Assembly (NCBI GenBank): GCA_963693285.1
Contig: OY848929.1
Location: 2,668,501 to 2,732,500 of the forward strand
Direction of reading: 5' to 3'
DNA from: Xestospongia muta
Lineage: Eukaryota; Porifera; Demospongiae; Haplosclerida; Petrosiidae
DNA: 64,000 nucleotides
Shown: piece after piece, positions 1 to 13,000 of the stretch
Position numbering within the stretch: position 1 is the first letter of the stretch
How the letters are laid out: the number at the start of each line of letters is the position of its first letter
Notes under the pieces: model-generated
Databases searched by the model: none
Seen by the model: the letters and a program-made list of their open reading frames with translations, nothing else
Told to the model about the DNA's origin: nothing
Program-made: the position numbers and the translations under genes

Positions 1-528
1 AAGACTATTAACTAATTAACATTGTTGTGTAATCTATATTGTTAGTGTGTTCTTATAGTACCTGACAAGGATGAATACGTGTCTTTGAGCTCCCAATTCC
101 TTCTACTGTTGTTATTGCTAAACCATCCATTGCACAGAGTGGAGCAAGACAAGCATTAACAGAATAATGTCTAAATTGTTAGCATTAATAGAAGCGCTAG
201 CCATTTAATAATGATAGCTATATAATTACCTGACGATATCATTTAGTTGATCATAACGAGATACCATTACAGTACAGGCACCACATCCTCCTTCTCCACA
301 GCCTAGTTTGCTACCAGTTAATCCTACTGTATAATATTGATACTAATAAACAAAAAATACCGCCATTACAGTGACGTCGTAAGTATTCTAGCAATGTCAT
401 TTCAGGATCAGCATTTTTCTCAAAGATCTGTAGAATGATCGCATCGATGACATTATTAAATGATAACGCACCTCTTTGCCATTGACGAAAAAGTGGATTG
501 CACTTTCTGTTCCCACCAGCGACTCCAT
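1..528 (-). CDS. XDH: Xanthine dehydrogenase 5' exons, second copy (partial, runs off left edge)
   Basis: The first three to four exons of an XDH-like gene are present; the rest lies beyond the left edge. The start ATG at 528 gives MESLVGTE, then FFVNGKE, a short intron of about 45 bp (gtgcgt...ctacag), and [17 protein letters not shown]. The next exon carries the first [2Fe-2S] ligand run, [14 protein letters not shown] further exon at about 76-175 encodes [12 protein letters not shown] and ends near IHPCQ. The sequence is a close duplicate of 8590-9180, with scattered substitutions and a shorter third intron. The reading frame is open in every exon visible, so this could be a working tandem paralogue or a 5' fragment; the window cannot decide. 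The XDH-versus-aldehyde-oxidase assignment rests on its near-identity to the complete gene on its right. Confidence 0.8.
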
Positions 529-1119
529 TGATATTAGGGGGTTCACTATAATTATTCACAACAGCTGATGTGCACTCACGTGATCACAGCAGTTATTAGC
601 ATGTAAAATTAATTATTATTAATTAATTATTATTAATAACAGCATACAGCTTTAAAAACATTCTTCAGTTGAATACACATCTTCCTATAAAGTGATGCCA
701 GGGATTGCCAGCCTGTTGTTGTTGCTTTGAGTTACTGATCGTGATGGTCTGAGGAAAGCCAGTGTTCAGTGTTAATTAAGGTGAGATTTTGGCAATGTAT
801 GATATAGAAGATATATACATAAAGAAGCAGTGTCAATCAGTAGATAGTTGAAAACATTATAGTACAAACACATTCAGGAACATTATTACTCACAAAACCA
901 AAAAGTTAGGATATTATGAATTACACAGATGTCACATGATTTAATCAAAAAGTCAATAAATAAATCAATTAAACATTTTGTGTAGTTGGGTATTGCAGCC
1001 CTCATCAGTGTTGAAGGATATCTGTGAAATTGACCACATAGGAAGTGTATAACATAAGAGTATGTATATTGTGTACTTATTATCTGGGCTATACATGTAT
1101 CTAATGCTGTCAACTTTGT
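529..1119. other. Intergenic, AT-rich
   Basis: This lies upstream of the partial XDH copy. It has no convincing coding sequence and short TAATTA-rich runs near 608-640. It presumably contains the promoter of the partial copy, but no clear element was recognised. Confidence 0.5.
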
Positions 1120-1258
1120 ACAATTCCGACTTATGCATCTTTTCTTTTTCCATCCAGGACCACCAAACTTGAGCTTATCCTTACAGAAAGGGCACTTTCC
1201 ACAATCATCCTTGAGACAGCCAGTTCACTGACCATACGCTCTTTTCCTCTTAACCCTG
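1120..1258 (-). pseudogene. Decayed CXXC zinc finger
   Basis: Read on the minus strand, this stretch matches the CXXC (CpG-binding) zinc-finger pattern: a basic lead-in, GQ-x-TGC, then [20 protein letters not shown], then a basic run and CISRNC. The DCGxCxxCxD and KFGGP cores are intact. The codon where the second cysteine belongs is TGA (1225-1227), and the first cysteine position is TAT, Tyr (1234-1236). Both are one-base changes from TGT/TGC. It lies downstream, in the same orientation, of MULE-type transposase fragments, so it is probably the C-terminal module of the same dead element (inference). Confidence 0.7.
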
Positions 1259-1405
1259 TATAATGTATAACAAGTAAGTTTTAGCAATCCAACTACATGT
1301 ACATTATGTACATGTATGTACCACAATTGTTGATGTACATGTAGCTTCTATCACTTTTAAAAACAAAGAGTACAGTATAAGCTTGTTTTATAATATTTGC
1401 CTATA

Positions 1406-2431
1406 TTACAATACCTTACCTATTTTGAATCCCTTTCTTGTCTGATTTATTGGAATTGACACACCTTCTTCATAAAATAAAATCAGTGAATTACTAACAA
1501 CAATTACTAACAATGTAAATTCAGCTCTGTAACAATGATACTTGCCGCTTTGTTTGTAGTTTAGAAATAAGTATTTCTGGTGGCTCTCTGGTAAAAACAC
1601 TTCCACAAGAAGAGTAATAATGGATGATAGTATCATCTTTTTTTTCCAAGGTAAATAATTGTACTTTAGTACTTTGTTCAGTGATTCAGTGCCATTGTTT
1701 GTATTAACAGCACTATGAAATTCTCTATCTCTGTATGCTCTTGCCCAAAGCTCAAGTAAAAAAAGCATAAGAAATACACTTATAGTTAATCTTGCTGTAT
1801 ATATTCAATGGACATTTACTGATAACATAAATAGATTTTCCTACGTGAAACATATATGTACTTTACAGTATAATACATAAAAGTAGTACATATATATATA
1901 TAGCAAAGTAAACTCTTTGTACTATTTCAGTTGATACATGTATAATCATTTGAATATAATTATTATAATTATTCATGTAAATGGCTTGTTCAGTAAATGT
2001 AACTATGTGAATGCTCAACAAGACAACTATATACACATACTTCTGGTGAGCAGAGACATTTCCCCTTAAGCCATTCTCTAACAGAAGGTTTATTTTGCCA
2101 TATTTCACTGCACTTTAGGTTTTACAAACGATAGCGATAGTGGTGGTCAATTGGGAGGTCGTCCAACACAGGAGAGGGAGCCTGGGCTATATTCTCGAAG
2201 AAAAGAGAGAAGTAAATCACCTTCTTCTAAAGTCAAGCCATGCTTGTGGTCATTAACCCAGCGTTCCCATGACTGCTCCCTGTAGAAGTCACACAGGTAT
2301 ACTTTGCATGTGGAGAATACTGTATTGATTGTTGAGATCTCAGCGTGCTCTAAGTCTGAAATTTTAACACAAACCGGTACACGTGAATGAGCATGCTGAT
2401 AATCTGCATTAAAATGTGTGAGGGTGTGCAA
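1406..2431 (-). mobile_element. MULE-type transposase remnant
   Basis: Two minus-strand pieces resemble SWIM/MULE transposase-like proteins common in sponge and cnidarian genomes. The upstream piece (2147-2431) contains VYLCDFYREQSWERWV and DHKHGL, close to the family's FHREQAW motif with His changed to Tyr. The downstream piece (1406-1768) contains ELWARAYRDREFHSAVNTNN, GTESLNKVLK and a later FLPESHQKY run typical of the region after the catalytic core. The reading frames are interrupted between the pieces, and the catalytic DDE triad cannot be traced completely, so this is a relic. The family call is from memory of motifs and needs a profile search. Confidence 0.6.
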
Positions 2432-2473
2432 TCAATGTGACTTCCACACTTCAGAGGTTGCAATAGTGAACCC

Positions 2474-2553
2474 TAGTCTCGTCCCCAGACCTACTTGCAA
2501 GCTAAAGTAGTTTAAACTACTTTAGCTTGCGAGCAGGTCTGGGGACGAGACTG
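2474..2553. mobile_element. 80-bp foldback MITE with 10-bp target duplication
   Basis: This is an almost perfect palindrome. Arms 2475-2513 and 2514-2552 pair at 37 of 39 positions with no loop. The element begins TAGTCTCG and ends CGAGACTG. It is flanked by the direct repeat TAGTGAACCC at 2464-2473 and 2554-2563. A 10-bp duplication is in the range of Mutator-like elements. A diverged terminal piece (GGTCTGGGGCTGAGACT) occurs at 13196-13212. Confidence 0.85.
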
Positions 2554-2946
2554 TAGTGAACCCCATCTCTTGATGATGGTACATAAAACCCCTGTAGCAT
2601 CAGAGGTTCTTTTAAGAGGCCCTTGAGTCTGCTAACGCCTGCTGACTTCCTTTAAATAGTCATAGACATTCACAACAACCTCCTTTGTTTGTGATCTAAG
2701 TCTCTTTCCCCTTTGCTTTTTCACAAGCATGAAAGCAACGTGTCCGTTTGCATGAGTCATGACATTCACATGAGCAAATAATGAATAATATTAAAATATG
2801 CTTTAGTCCTAATTGCATATATTAGGTGAGAAAATACCTCACGTTACATTCCATACGTACAACACCTTTTTTTAATAAAGGACCCAAATCAACTCGGACA
2901 GATTAACACTTTCCCTTTTGTACCACACAAGTTGAGATTGAATGAA

Positions 2947-3614
2947 CAATCTATTTTATTGCTATTTAGTAATTTAAAAATATGACAAAGAAAATTGACA
3001 TTCTATATAAAGCCATTACACATAAAGAGGGTCAACTTTCCTTTGTCAAGTTAGCTTATGATATAATTTTAATAATGGTCAAAACTTGATTTATCATTTT
3101 TATTATTTACATATTTGGTTAATGAAAATAACTGTTTATAAATCATATTTTGTTTGTGCAAATCATACATATAAACTAACTACACAACTACTTTATAAAA
3201 AACAAAGTTACAACCTTAGGAAAGATTAATTTCAGAACGTAATTGCATTGATAAAATTCATGTGCTTTATATTAGAAGAATCAATACTATCACACTACTT
3301 CAATCTGAAAGAGAAGTATGGATCAATATACAAATTGTCTTTGGATATTGACAAAAACAATCTATTTTATTCCAATAAAACAATTAAGAATGTGACAAAT
3401 AAAAACTGAAATTCTGTATAACAGAATATCAATTTTTCCATTGTCACGTTTCTTATTAAGAATAATGATATGATAGTCAAAATTTAATTTACCACAATTA
3501 TATTATTCACACATTTAGTCAATTATAACAACTGCTTATGTGTCATATTTTGTCTATAAAAATTATACATAAAAAAATAACTAAAAAGCAGTTACAACCT
3601 TAGGAAAGATTAAT
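2947..3614. repeat. Diverged tandem duplication, unit about 0.4 kb
   Basis: Two AT-rich units start at CAATCTATTTTATT (2947 and 3358), and both contain GTTACAACCTTAGGAAAG near their ends (3207 and 3591). The spacing is 411 bp at the start and 384 bp at the end, so indels have accumulated. The duplication lies in the spacer downstream of XDH. No coding potential was seen in 2564-3716. Confidence 0.75.
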
Positions 3615-3716
3615 TGTAACAATTAGAAAAAATTACTAAATATAACAACACATAATACCTACATATGGTTCAAATTACACACAATTGTTTCTTTTAATAC
3701 TAATAGAAAAATAAAC

Positions 3717-6700
3717 TTATGGAATAATATTCCACCTTTCTTTAATGTTTTTATATTTATCTTCTATTTTTTGCTGAGCCTGAAGATAATAACAATGATT
3801 ATTGTGACATATAGACTAAAATATCTTCTTACCATAACAGTGAACTGATCTTCACATGCTAAACGTATACGTTCAGCTGTTGCTGGAGTCTGAAGGTCAA
3901 AGACTACACTATAACCTCTCTCTTTACGAGCTACTCTAATAGCATCTTTAATAGCAAACAGTACAGATGCAGATAAGAACAGTGGAGGTTCTCCAACTGC
4001 CTACATCATAGAGTACATAAAGACTATTACAAAAAGAGATGAATACCTTTGAGGAAAAGATTGCTCGTGGATTAGGGGTGTGGTCCATAAGTGAAACATT
4101 AAGTTCAATAGGAATATCATTACATGAGGGTATTTTGTATGCTCCAGGTCCTTGCGTAAATAGTTTACCATCCTTTAGAAACACACACTCCTCCATTGTG
4201 AATAATCCCAAACCCTGCGTAAATGCTCCCTCAACTTGACCAATATCAATAGCTGGATTAAGACTGTCACCTACATCCATTAACAGGTCACTACGAAGTA
4301 CCTTTATATTGTGTATATAATAACTAATGAAAGGAACTAAATTGATAATACCTTGAAATCACCAGTCAAAGTATCAATCTCTACTTCAGAACATCCCACT
4401 CCATAACAGTAATAGTTATATGGACGACCTCGGCCAGTCTTCCAATCAAAGCCAACATCTTCTGTAGCATAGAAACCTTGAGCTGAGAGATTGACACGAT
4501 CTTCATAAGCAGATTTTACCTACATCAAATTAGTATATATAATATATCAAGGAGTTAGATCAAATGTCTTAAATATTATACCCAATTGTCCCAACCAGCA
4601 TCAGGATCTTTATCCTTATAAGGTTTGAGACGGGTCATGATTTCATCACAAGCATTCTATAGAATAGATTGTTATAACAAATTGAATTAGTAAGAATTTT
4701 ACTTTGACTGCCATTCCATAGAGATCAGAAGAAGAAGAGGCAGCTGTAGGACTAGCATTAGGAACTTTGTCAGTGGATGTATCATTTAAATGAATTTTCT
4801 CAACAGGAATCTCCAGACAGTAAGAACAAACTTGAATCATCTTAGTATGAAGACCCTATAACAAGATACACTTATTATTATGTACATACATTATAGCACA
4901 ATCACATATTGCTTGCTTAATGATATACCTGTCCCATTTCCATTCCTCCATGTGTCAGAAGAACAGAACCATCTTTATAAACTAGTAACAATGCTCCACC
5001 TTGATTTAAGAATTTCAAACTAAATGCTATTCCATACATTGTCGGTATATTAGCCAACCCTCTCTTCTTCCATTCATGTTTTCTATCAGTATGTCACATA
5101 GTGAATAACATATTTTAGCTTGATATACTATCTACCTGTTAAACTCATCTATTGTTTCTCTTCTCTCATAATAATAACAATCTTGTATTAATCTTTTCCA
5201 ACATTGTTCGATATGACAGTCTTTAATACTCAAACCATACATTGTCTGTTGGCCTTCTTTCATCAAGTTTATCTCACGTACCTACATTACAGACTTATTA
5301 TAAAAGTATATTGGATGACATCATACCTTGACTGGATCCATGTTCAATGAATGTGCAATCCTGTCTATAACATCTTCCATAATAGCCATTCCTTGTGGTC
5401 CTCCAAATCCACGGAAAGCAGTATTTGAGGGAAGATTTGTCTGACAAACTCTACCTCTTACATGTACATTAGGTACATAATAAGCATTAGTGGAATGTAA
5501 TATAGCTCTTTCTAACACCTAGCAACTCAGTATTAATAACATAAATATATTGTATTGACCTACTGCAATAGAAAGATCAGTTGAGTGGCCTCCATTAGAA
5601 AATAATTCTACTTCTAGTACTGTGATTTTCCCAGCAGCTGTGTAGCCCACTTTATATTTGCCAAGAAATGGATGTCTATGACCAGAATAAATCATGTCCT
5701 CATTTCTGTCTAACATAATTCTCACAGGTCGACCCACTCTGTAATAATTCATATAATGAACAGTAATTTCTTTAAATAATTTACTTGTTAGCTGCTACTG
5801 CTATAGCTGTGGTCAGAGGTGAAAATCGAGTCTCTTTTCCTCCAAATCCTCCTCCTAAAAAATTAAACCAAATACTATGTCAATTTAGTATGTGACAATA
5901 CACTCACCAATCCTCTTTACTCGACATATTATTTTATTTCCTGATACTCCTAAAGCTTCAGCAGCCCATAACTGAGTGTCAGTCACACATTGTGAAGATG
6001 CAATAATCTCCATTTCCCTATCTTCTCCTTTTGGTATTGCAATACAAACATTAGTCTCCAAATAAAAGTGTTCCTGTCCTCCAGTCCTCATACTACCTTC
6101 ACAAGTAAACTCAGCTGAGGCTAATGCTGACTGTACATCACCACAAGATACTTCAAGACATACTGGGTTCCTTTTAGGGAGGAATTGTTCCTTCTCAATT
6201 GCTTTCTAGTAGGGAAAGCATTTAAGATTAATAGCAATATTCATACATGTATTACAATACCTCTATAGTCAGTATAGCAGGAAGGTCAGTATAATGAACT
6301 TTGACTTTTTTAGCTGCTTGTTGTGCTAATGATTGTGTGTTAGCTAAGACAACACCTATAATCTGACCAACACTAGTTACAACACCATCTTGAAAGACAT
6401 ACTCGTCTTTCATTATTCCTGTTAAATTGGAGCCTGGTACATCTTGTGCACATACAAACCACTCTCCCTATGTAGAATATTGAGGACTTTAAACATACAG
6501 TCAATAGTAGCTTTTATAATGATTTTATAATACACAATCTACCTTCATCTCATCCAAACCACTTGTGTCTAATGTGAACTTAGCATGAGCACGTTCACTC
6601 AGTATTAATCCTGCATATAACTCATTCTCAAAATGAGGTAAATCATCAATATATTTTGCTTCTCCAGATGCTTGTTTGAGAGCTGATAAATGCATCATTG

Positions 6701-9180
6701 GTCTACCAATAGTGTCTCTTGCTGACTGTGATGTAGATATTCTTGTAAATCCTTGACTACTCTTTGAAACATCTCTTTGAAATGGCTATAAATGTAAAGA
6801 TAATAATTTAATGACAGTTATTAAAATTGATTACTTCAAATGCTGACAGTTCTTTTGAAGACACAAGATCAGGTGTGTACTGTTGTGTTACAAACAAGTA
6901 GAATTTGTAAAAGAAAGAGAGAGCAAGACTAAGTCGATAGTCGGGCATACCTCCTGGAACAACAGGAGGTAGGACTAACTCTTCAGCTAATGTACTACAA
7001 CCAAATTCAAGGAGCTCTTTATTCCATATTCTATAAAAAGGGGAATTTGATCATTATTACACATCATGTTCCTGACCTGTTAATCAACTCCTTTTGTGTG
7101 TTCTGTGCCATTATAGTCTTTGGAGCCATACCACCAAATGCAATGTGACATGATTCAACATTCTGTCCTTCTCCTAGTTTCACACACATACAACCATTTA
7201 CAATAGATATGTCATCTTCTCTTCGACGAGCTTGTTTAAAAAACATTATATGTTCATTCTGTAGTAATAATTGTATTGTGTATAGTAAATTAATTTTGAG
7301 ACAATATTATGTACTTTCTTAGTGAAAGGAAACAAAACAGAAACCAGTACTTCATTAGGTAGTAAACTAGTCTTACGATAACCAGGAAAGAATGTAGGAT
7401 CTACTGTGATTGTACGTTGACCAGCTATAACAAAGAAATTGAGAAACAAAAGTTCTAAATGTTAAAATATGTATACTATAATGTGTGGTATAAAATAAAT
7501 GATTCATTAGAATCACTACTATTAGAGTGTCAATTAACACTGTTGTGTGTGGTAAATAGATTCATTACCAATGGAAGCAACTTGAAGTTTAGCTTGACAA
7601 GCTAACAATATTGGATTGAGATCAGAGATAGGGCTAGCAGTGATTATATTACCAGCTAACGACTAAACTAAATGTAATATGAAGATTACAAACAATCTAA
7701 TACTTACAGAAACATTTCGGATTTGAGGTCCAGCAAACCACCGTAACATTTCTACAATTGCTTGGAATACACCAGTTTGATATGAAGGTAATGATGAGAT
7801 TAACTCAATACAATACTCTCTGAGATGACTAAATGTGACAGAGGCTCCAACTAATAGTCCTTCATCTGTCACCTTTATCTCAAGTAATTCAGGAACATCA
7901 GATGGTGTAATTAATATTGGATAATGGAAACCTTTAATACGTGTCTCCACACCTACATAGTCAGGGAAATAATTATAGCTAGAATATTATCCTGTACTAA
8001 CCAATTTCAGTGTTACCCATCACTAATCGATATTGTGGCTGATCAGGATTGTTATGTTGAGGGTAACTGTCTCTCAAAACAAGTAACTGCTTTAATGTAA
8101 TAGGTCTATACCATCTTACTCGAGGACCTTGTATAGCTAGAGCTGATGACTTGTATTTAACCTGTTATAAGTAGTATCATTAAGTAATAAACTATAAGTC
8201 AGACCTTTAATTTAGGAGGAAATATTGGCTCTTGAGTTGGGTCTAGAGGAAGAAATTCTGTAGCATCAAACAATTTTGGTGTCTCTTTATCTCCATCAGA
8301 TTGACAAGGACAATCAGAACAGAAGGTACGATATCCATCCAATATTGGGCGATATCCAGTACATCTACAAAGGTTACCCTCAAATGAATGTTCCATCTCC
8401 TCTTGAGTTGGATTTGAGTTGTTCCTCAATAAAGTGTACATAGACATGACAAAACCAGGAGTACAAAATCCACATTGAGAGCCATGTGCTTTGGCAATAC
8501 GTTCCTGGTTTAAATTCAAGGTTAAATTTCATCCATTCATTTACTAGTGTTTTGTTTAATGTATTTGTAAGCTCAATAACATAATGCAAGTCTATTAACT
8601 AGTAATAATTAACATTGTTGTGTAATCTATATTGTTAGTGTGTTCTTATAGTACCTGACAAGGATGAATACGTGTCTTTGAGCTCCCAATTCCTTCTACT
8701 GTTGTTATTGCTAAACCATCCATTGCACAGAGTGGAGCAAGACAAGCATTAACAGAATAATGTCTAAATTGTTAGCATTATAAGAAGTGCTAGCCATTTA
8801 ATAATATATAATTACCTTACGATATCATTTAGTTGATCATAACGAGATACCATTACAGTACAGGCACCACATCCTCCTTCTCCACAGCCTAGTTTGCTAC
8901 CAGTTAATCCTACTGTATAATATTGATAGTAATAAACAAAAATTAAGAACAAAAATATCGTCCTAAAGCCATTACTGCTCTACACTACACAGCCATAAAT
9001 GACTTCAGGTCAGACACTTACAGTGACGTCGTAAGTATACTAGCAACGTCATTTCTGGATCGGCATTTTTCTCAATGATCTGTAGAATGATCGTATTAAT
9101 GACACTATTGAGTGATAACGCACCTCTTTGCCATTGACGAAAAAGCAAATTGCTCTTTCTGTTCCGACCAGCGACTCCAT
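3717..9180 (-). CDS. XDH: Xanthine dehydrogenase/oxidase
   Basis: This multi-exon gene covers the whole molybdo-flavoenzyme that oxidises hypoxanthine to xanthine and urate. Domains in order: first [2Fe-2S] (CGEGGCGAC), second [2Fe-2S] ([20 protein letters not shown], then [10 protein letters not shown]), FAD domain ([31 protein letters not shown]), and Moco domain ([57 protein letters not shown]). The Glu after HFYL, the Arg of AFRGF and the Glu of GEPP are the catalytic residues expected of XDH rather than aldehyde oxidase. The start ATG at 9180 gives [19 protein letters not shown]. The last exon is short, reads RWNIIP and stops at 3717-3719; it was placed by splice signals (cttcag acceptor) and is the least certain part. 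Some introns are only about 45-60 bp. The enzyme is expected in the cytosol or peroxisome. Its 5' end is duplicated at 1-528. Confidence 0.93.
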
Positions 9181-10035
9181 TGATGATTGAAGATTTTGTG
9201 TGGGCGATTGTAACAACTGCTAACATAAGAGTAGTTGACCCTTAGCATACATCACTACAAATTTATTAAAGAAACTTTGACCTTTATATATCCATATGCT
9301 CTGCCATCTATTATCACCGTTGATTTTTGCTGCTGTATAACTAAGATATCGTAGTTCTGTGAATATATATATATCACGTATAACAGGTTTTTTCAAAAAA
9401 AAACTGTTATATGATATATATATTTATGTTGAGTTAATCAGTTATTATCTACATAGATTGATAGCCTTGTACCCAGGCTAAACGAGGCTACATAGATTGA
9501 TAAATCAATTTTAATAACAGCTAAATTATAGTACGTTTGCACTGGCTTAGGACTCTAAACATTGTAAATAACTTTGTTGTCTTATGAAATAGTGACAGAA
9601 CTTTCACCACCGTATTGTGCACACTGAAGTGGGTATTGCTTCATTGTAAGTATGGAACTAAAAACACTATATGTAATGTCAAATTCCTAACAAATCACAC
9701 CTTGGAAGTATAATCACAGTGAAGTAGTGGGCTATTGTAGGCAGCACTCCTAATCTCTTTATAATCTTTCTAATTAATTTAAATATCATAATTATTGTTA
9801 TCATTAGATGACACTTCACATTCCATGCATATCATACCACTTTCAGTCATAGGGGATGGGTCTGACTTATGAGATTATAATAATAACTGATAATGACTGA
9901 TTGAGTCTGTTATATCACATGACACATGATGTTCAAGTATTTGTTTCACGTAAAGGAATTGACTGAATTCCATATTATCTATCAATTGGTGACTAATATC
10001 ATAATTAATAATGATAGTCAATATGAAACAACAGT
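9181..10035. other. Spacer between XDH and SIL1
   Basis: No gene was seen. It holds the XDH upstream region and an AT-rich hairpin at about 9363-9424, where TATATCACGTATAACAG pairs imperfectly with CTGTTATATGATATATA around T and A runs. The hairpin may be a small MITE-like insertion. Confidence 0.5.
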
Positions 10036-13000
10036 TTATAGTTCATCTCGACTTGTTCTAACTCTTTTCATCATGCCATTAACAATACTAATTAGTTCAT
10101 TTTCCTCTCCACCATCTCTAATCCATTGTCTTTGTAATTTATACAGTAGTCTATACTGGTCACTATAATCACATACATCAGTTAATTTGTCCATTAATAA
10201 CAGGGATTTCTCAATAGATATCGAATTCTTGGAGTGTAACAATTGAGATGTATGGAAACACCATCCATTGTTAGCTAAATCAGTTTGTAGATCACTAAAG
10301 AAAAGAATAGATGATTTATCAGATGTAATTATAAAAAACTAATAACGATATCATTAAACTAGACACTATATTTTGATAAATCTTTGTTGGAAGAATATTT
10401 TTGCTAATGGCTTTTTTGGAGACATTCGTGGATTTTAATTTTTGTGAATTGCTACTGTCTATACCACTCATTATTAATTTATTAGAAGTCACACCCACCA
10501 TGTGTTAGGAAAGCCTTTAATGAACACACTAGAATGACTCAAGAGTTTGTTTATGAAAGCTTTGGGTTTGGAAGAAAAGAATCTCTCTTGTAGTAATGAC
10601 ACTGTAATACCATGTTGATTCACACAGCACTTACTAGGTAACCACACCTATATACCAATAATTTTTGATTTTTATTTTGCAAATGGCTTTTGAATTTCAA
10701 ACATATTCCTCTATAAAAATTTCTCAACATACAGTATATGAAGGGCATTTGTGAGCAGATTAGTTTCTATAGTAAATTCATTACTATCCCAAATTATAAG
10801 ATCTATAAATTATGGATTTTCAAACAATTGAAAGTGAAAGTAAGATATTTTATCTTTAATACTAAACATTTATCCTCAGAAGAATAACGAAAGGTAAGTT
10901 AAAATGTTGACACCAGTATTACATTTCATATGTCCAGTAATGCCATCAGCTTAGGGTATAGGGTGGGGTCTAGTTATAGCATTCTGGACATAATATGTCT
11001 TGTTGTAAGCTTTATACACTTTATACTACAAGCAAACTCCACCCCTAAACCTTCCTAAACACTAAAATGTAGATATACAATACATTTAAAATATTATACC
11101 ATAATAGTTCTATCTATATTTAATGTTTTGCTATTATATGGCACACTTGTTATATGCAATAATTGAAAGCAATGAATGAAATTAAACCACATCCTTTAAC
11201 TGTCAAAGCATACAGAAACCACCAAATTTCATTGACCTTAACTGTGAGGATACAATGATGAGTGTGACTGATAATGTTCAAAGCTTCTTATTATATATAC
11301 ATAACTTGCTTCTCTGCCCCCTAATTTATGGTATTCTATAGCTATTAGTCTTCTACATTCATCAGTAATTATTACATTTATAAAATAAATCATAATAATA
11401 ACTAACTTACATTTCCATTTCAAGTCCCTCCACTGTGAGAAGATCAGTTAATAATACTATAATTTTGACCAGTACTGTCTCTGTCCTCAGTTCAGCTCCT
11501 TCACTAACTATTTCTATTCCATTCAATGATAATAAAAATTTCTCAACTATTGATGGCTGGCCCCTTAACAAAGATCCCAGTGCATAAAGTGATCTACGTT
11601 GAAGAATCTCAGGCTGTAACACAGAGAAGAGAGGAAGGAGTGTAGAAAGAGCACCATAGGCAACTGCCTGCTGCTGAACTTGAGGATTACTGGGAACAAA
11701 AAGACAAGTATTAACTAGACATATGGATATCATTGTATGTGTAAATAGAAGTTTTTTTATATCTCAAAATAAAGTAGTGATATATATAACATTACAACTT
11801 ACCCTTGTACAGCAGCTCCCAGTACATGAGCAGCTGCACTTTGAACTTGACTATTGCTGTGATTTAATAATCTTACTACAACTACTAGACCTCCTAAAAT
11901 ATCTAAATCACGAGCATTATCAATTTGATGAACATAATATTCTAGTTCCTCCAATGTTGAGACAAGATTATCTTCAGTTGTTTCAGAGTCTGTAAGAGTT
12001 TGTAAATGTTTGAGCATGATTTCAACATCTGCATGGAATGTTAGCATTTGCCGTAAGTCTTCAATTGTTGGGAGTGATTGCTTGGATTTGGAAGTATCAG
12101 AATGTTGCTTTAATGAATCTGTGAGGAGTGAGATAAAATAAGAAATAAACTTAATGTATATATTTATTGAAGTACTTTATTATAATAGATTGGACTGAAA
12201 AACTAAAACTTGGTCCATTTTGTGAGGCATACTCAACATGAACATGTGACCATTTCTACCCACAAAATATTAGGTATATATAATAGTACACAAGTTGTTC
12301 ATTTTCATTCACATTGTTTTATATAATTATAAAATATACCTTCACTACTTCTTGTCCCGGTAGTAGATAGCAAAGGAATATTTTGAGGTCCATCATCTTT
12401 AAGTTTCTTTAACATTTCTCTCAGTTCTTGTCTTGTAAAGACTTTTGTTGATTTATTGATAATTCCACGACGATCTGAGTGTCCATAGTTACTGGTCTTT
12501 TGAGGATCATTAGAACTCTCACTGACTTGAACTAAAATACAAAATATACAAAGTTTAATTTCATAGCTGAACATAACAACACAAGGATCATCTCAGATAC
12601 ATACATAAGAGATGAGTTATTTGTTCCAATAACAATACTTTTCATCTAATTATTACCTCAATTTTAAAATTATCTTTTACAGAAATTTGCAACCATTTAC
12701 ATTACTAGTATCTATTACAGTAATAAACCATTTGGTGGGCGAGCCTATAACTCACCCACCACAAGGAAGAATGTCCATGTATTTTTAAAGATTATAGCCT
12801 TTAAGACATTATATAGTAGAAGGGATACTAGTAATATCACAATAGTATTTCTAAGAGCTCACTCTCTTTCTTTTCTTCGTCATTTTTGCTCTTTTCTTCT
12901 TCATCTAATAGTTTAGCTTCTTTAAGACCTGTTTGTAGATTAATTCTTACATGTAGTCCAGCTGGTATACTCTGTCCTTTCTTTATTTCCTGCCACTCTT

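Noticed and set aside
4039..4239. Plus-strand ORF of 66 codons
   Set aside because: Antisense to a conserved XDH Moco-domain exon; no independent support.
11238..11423. Possible extra SIL1 exon
   Set aside because: Splice-like ends exist, but the peptide has no clear match to the SIL1 pattern and the flanking exons join sensibly without it. Left as part of the intron.
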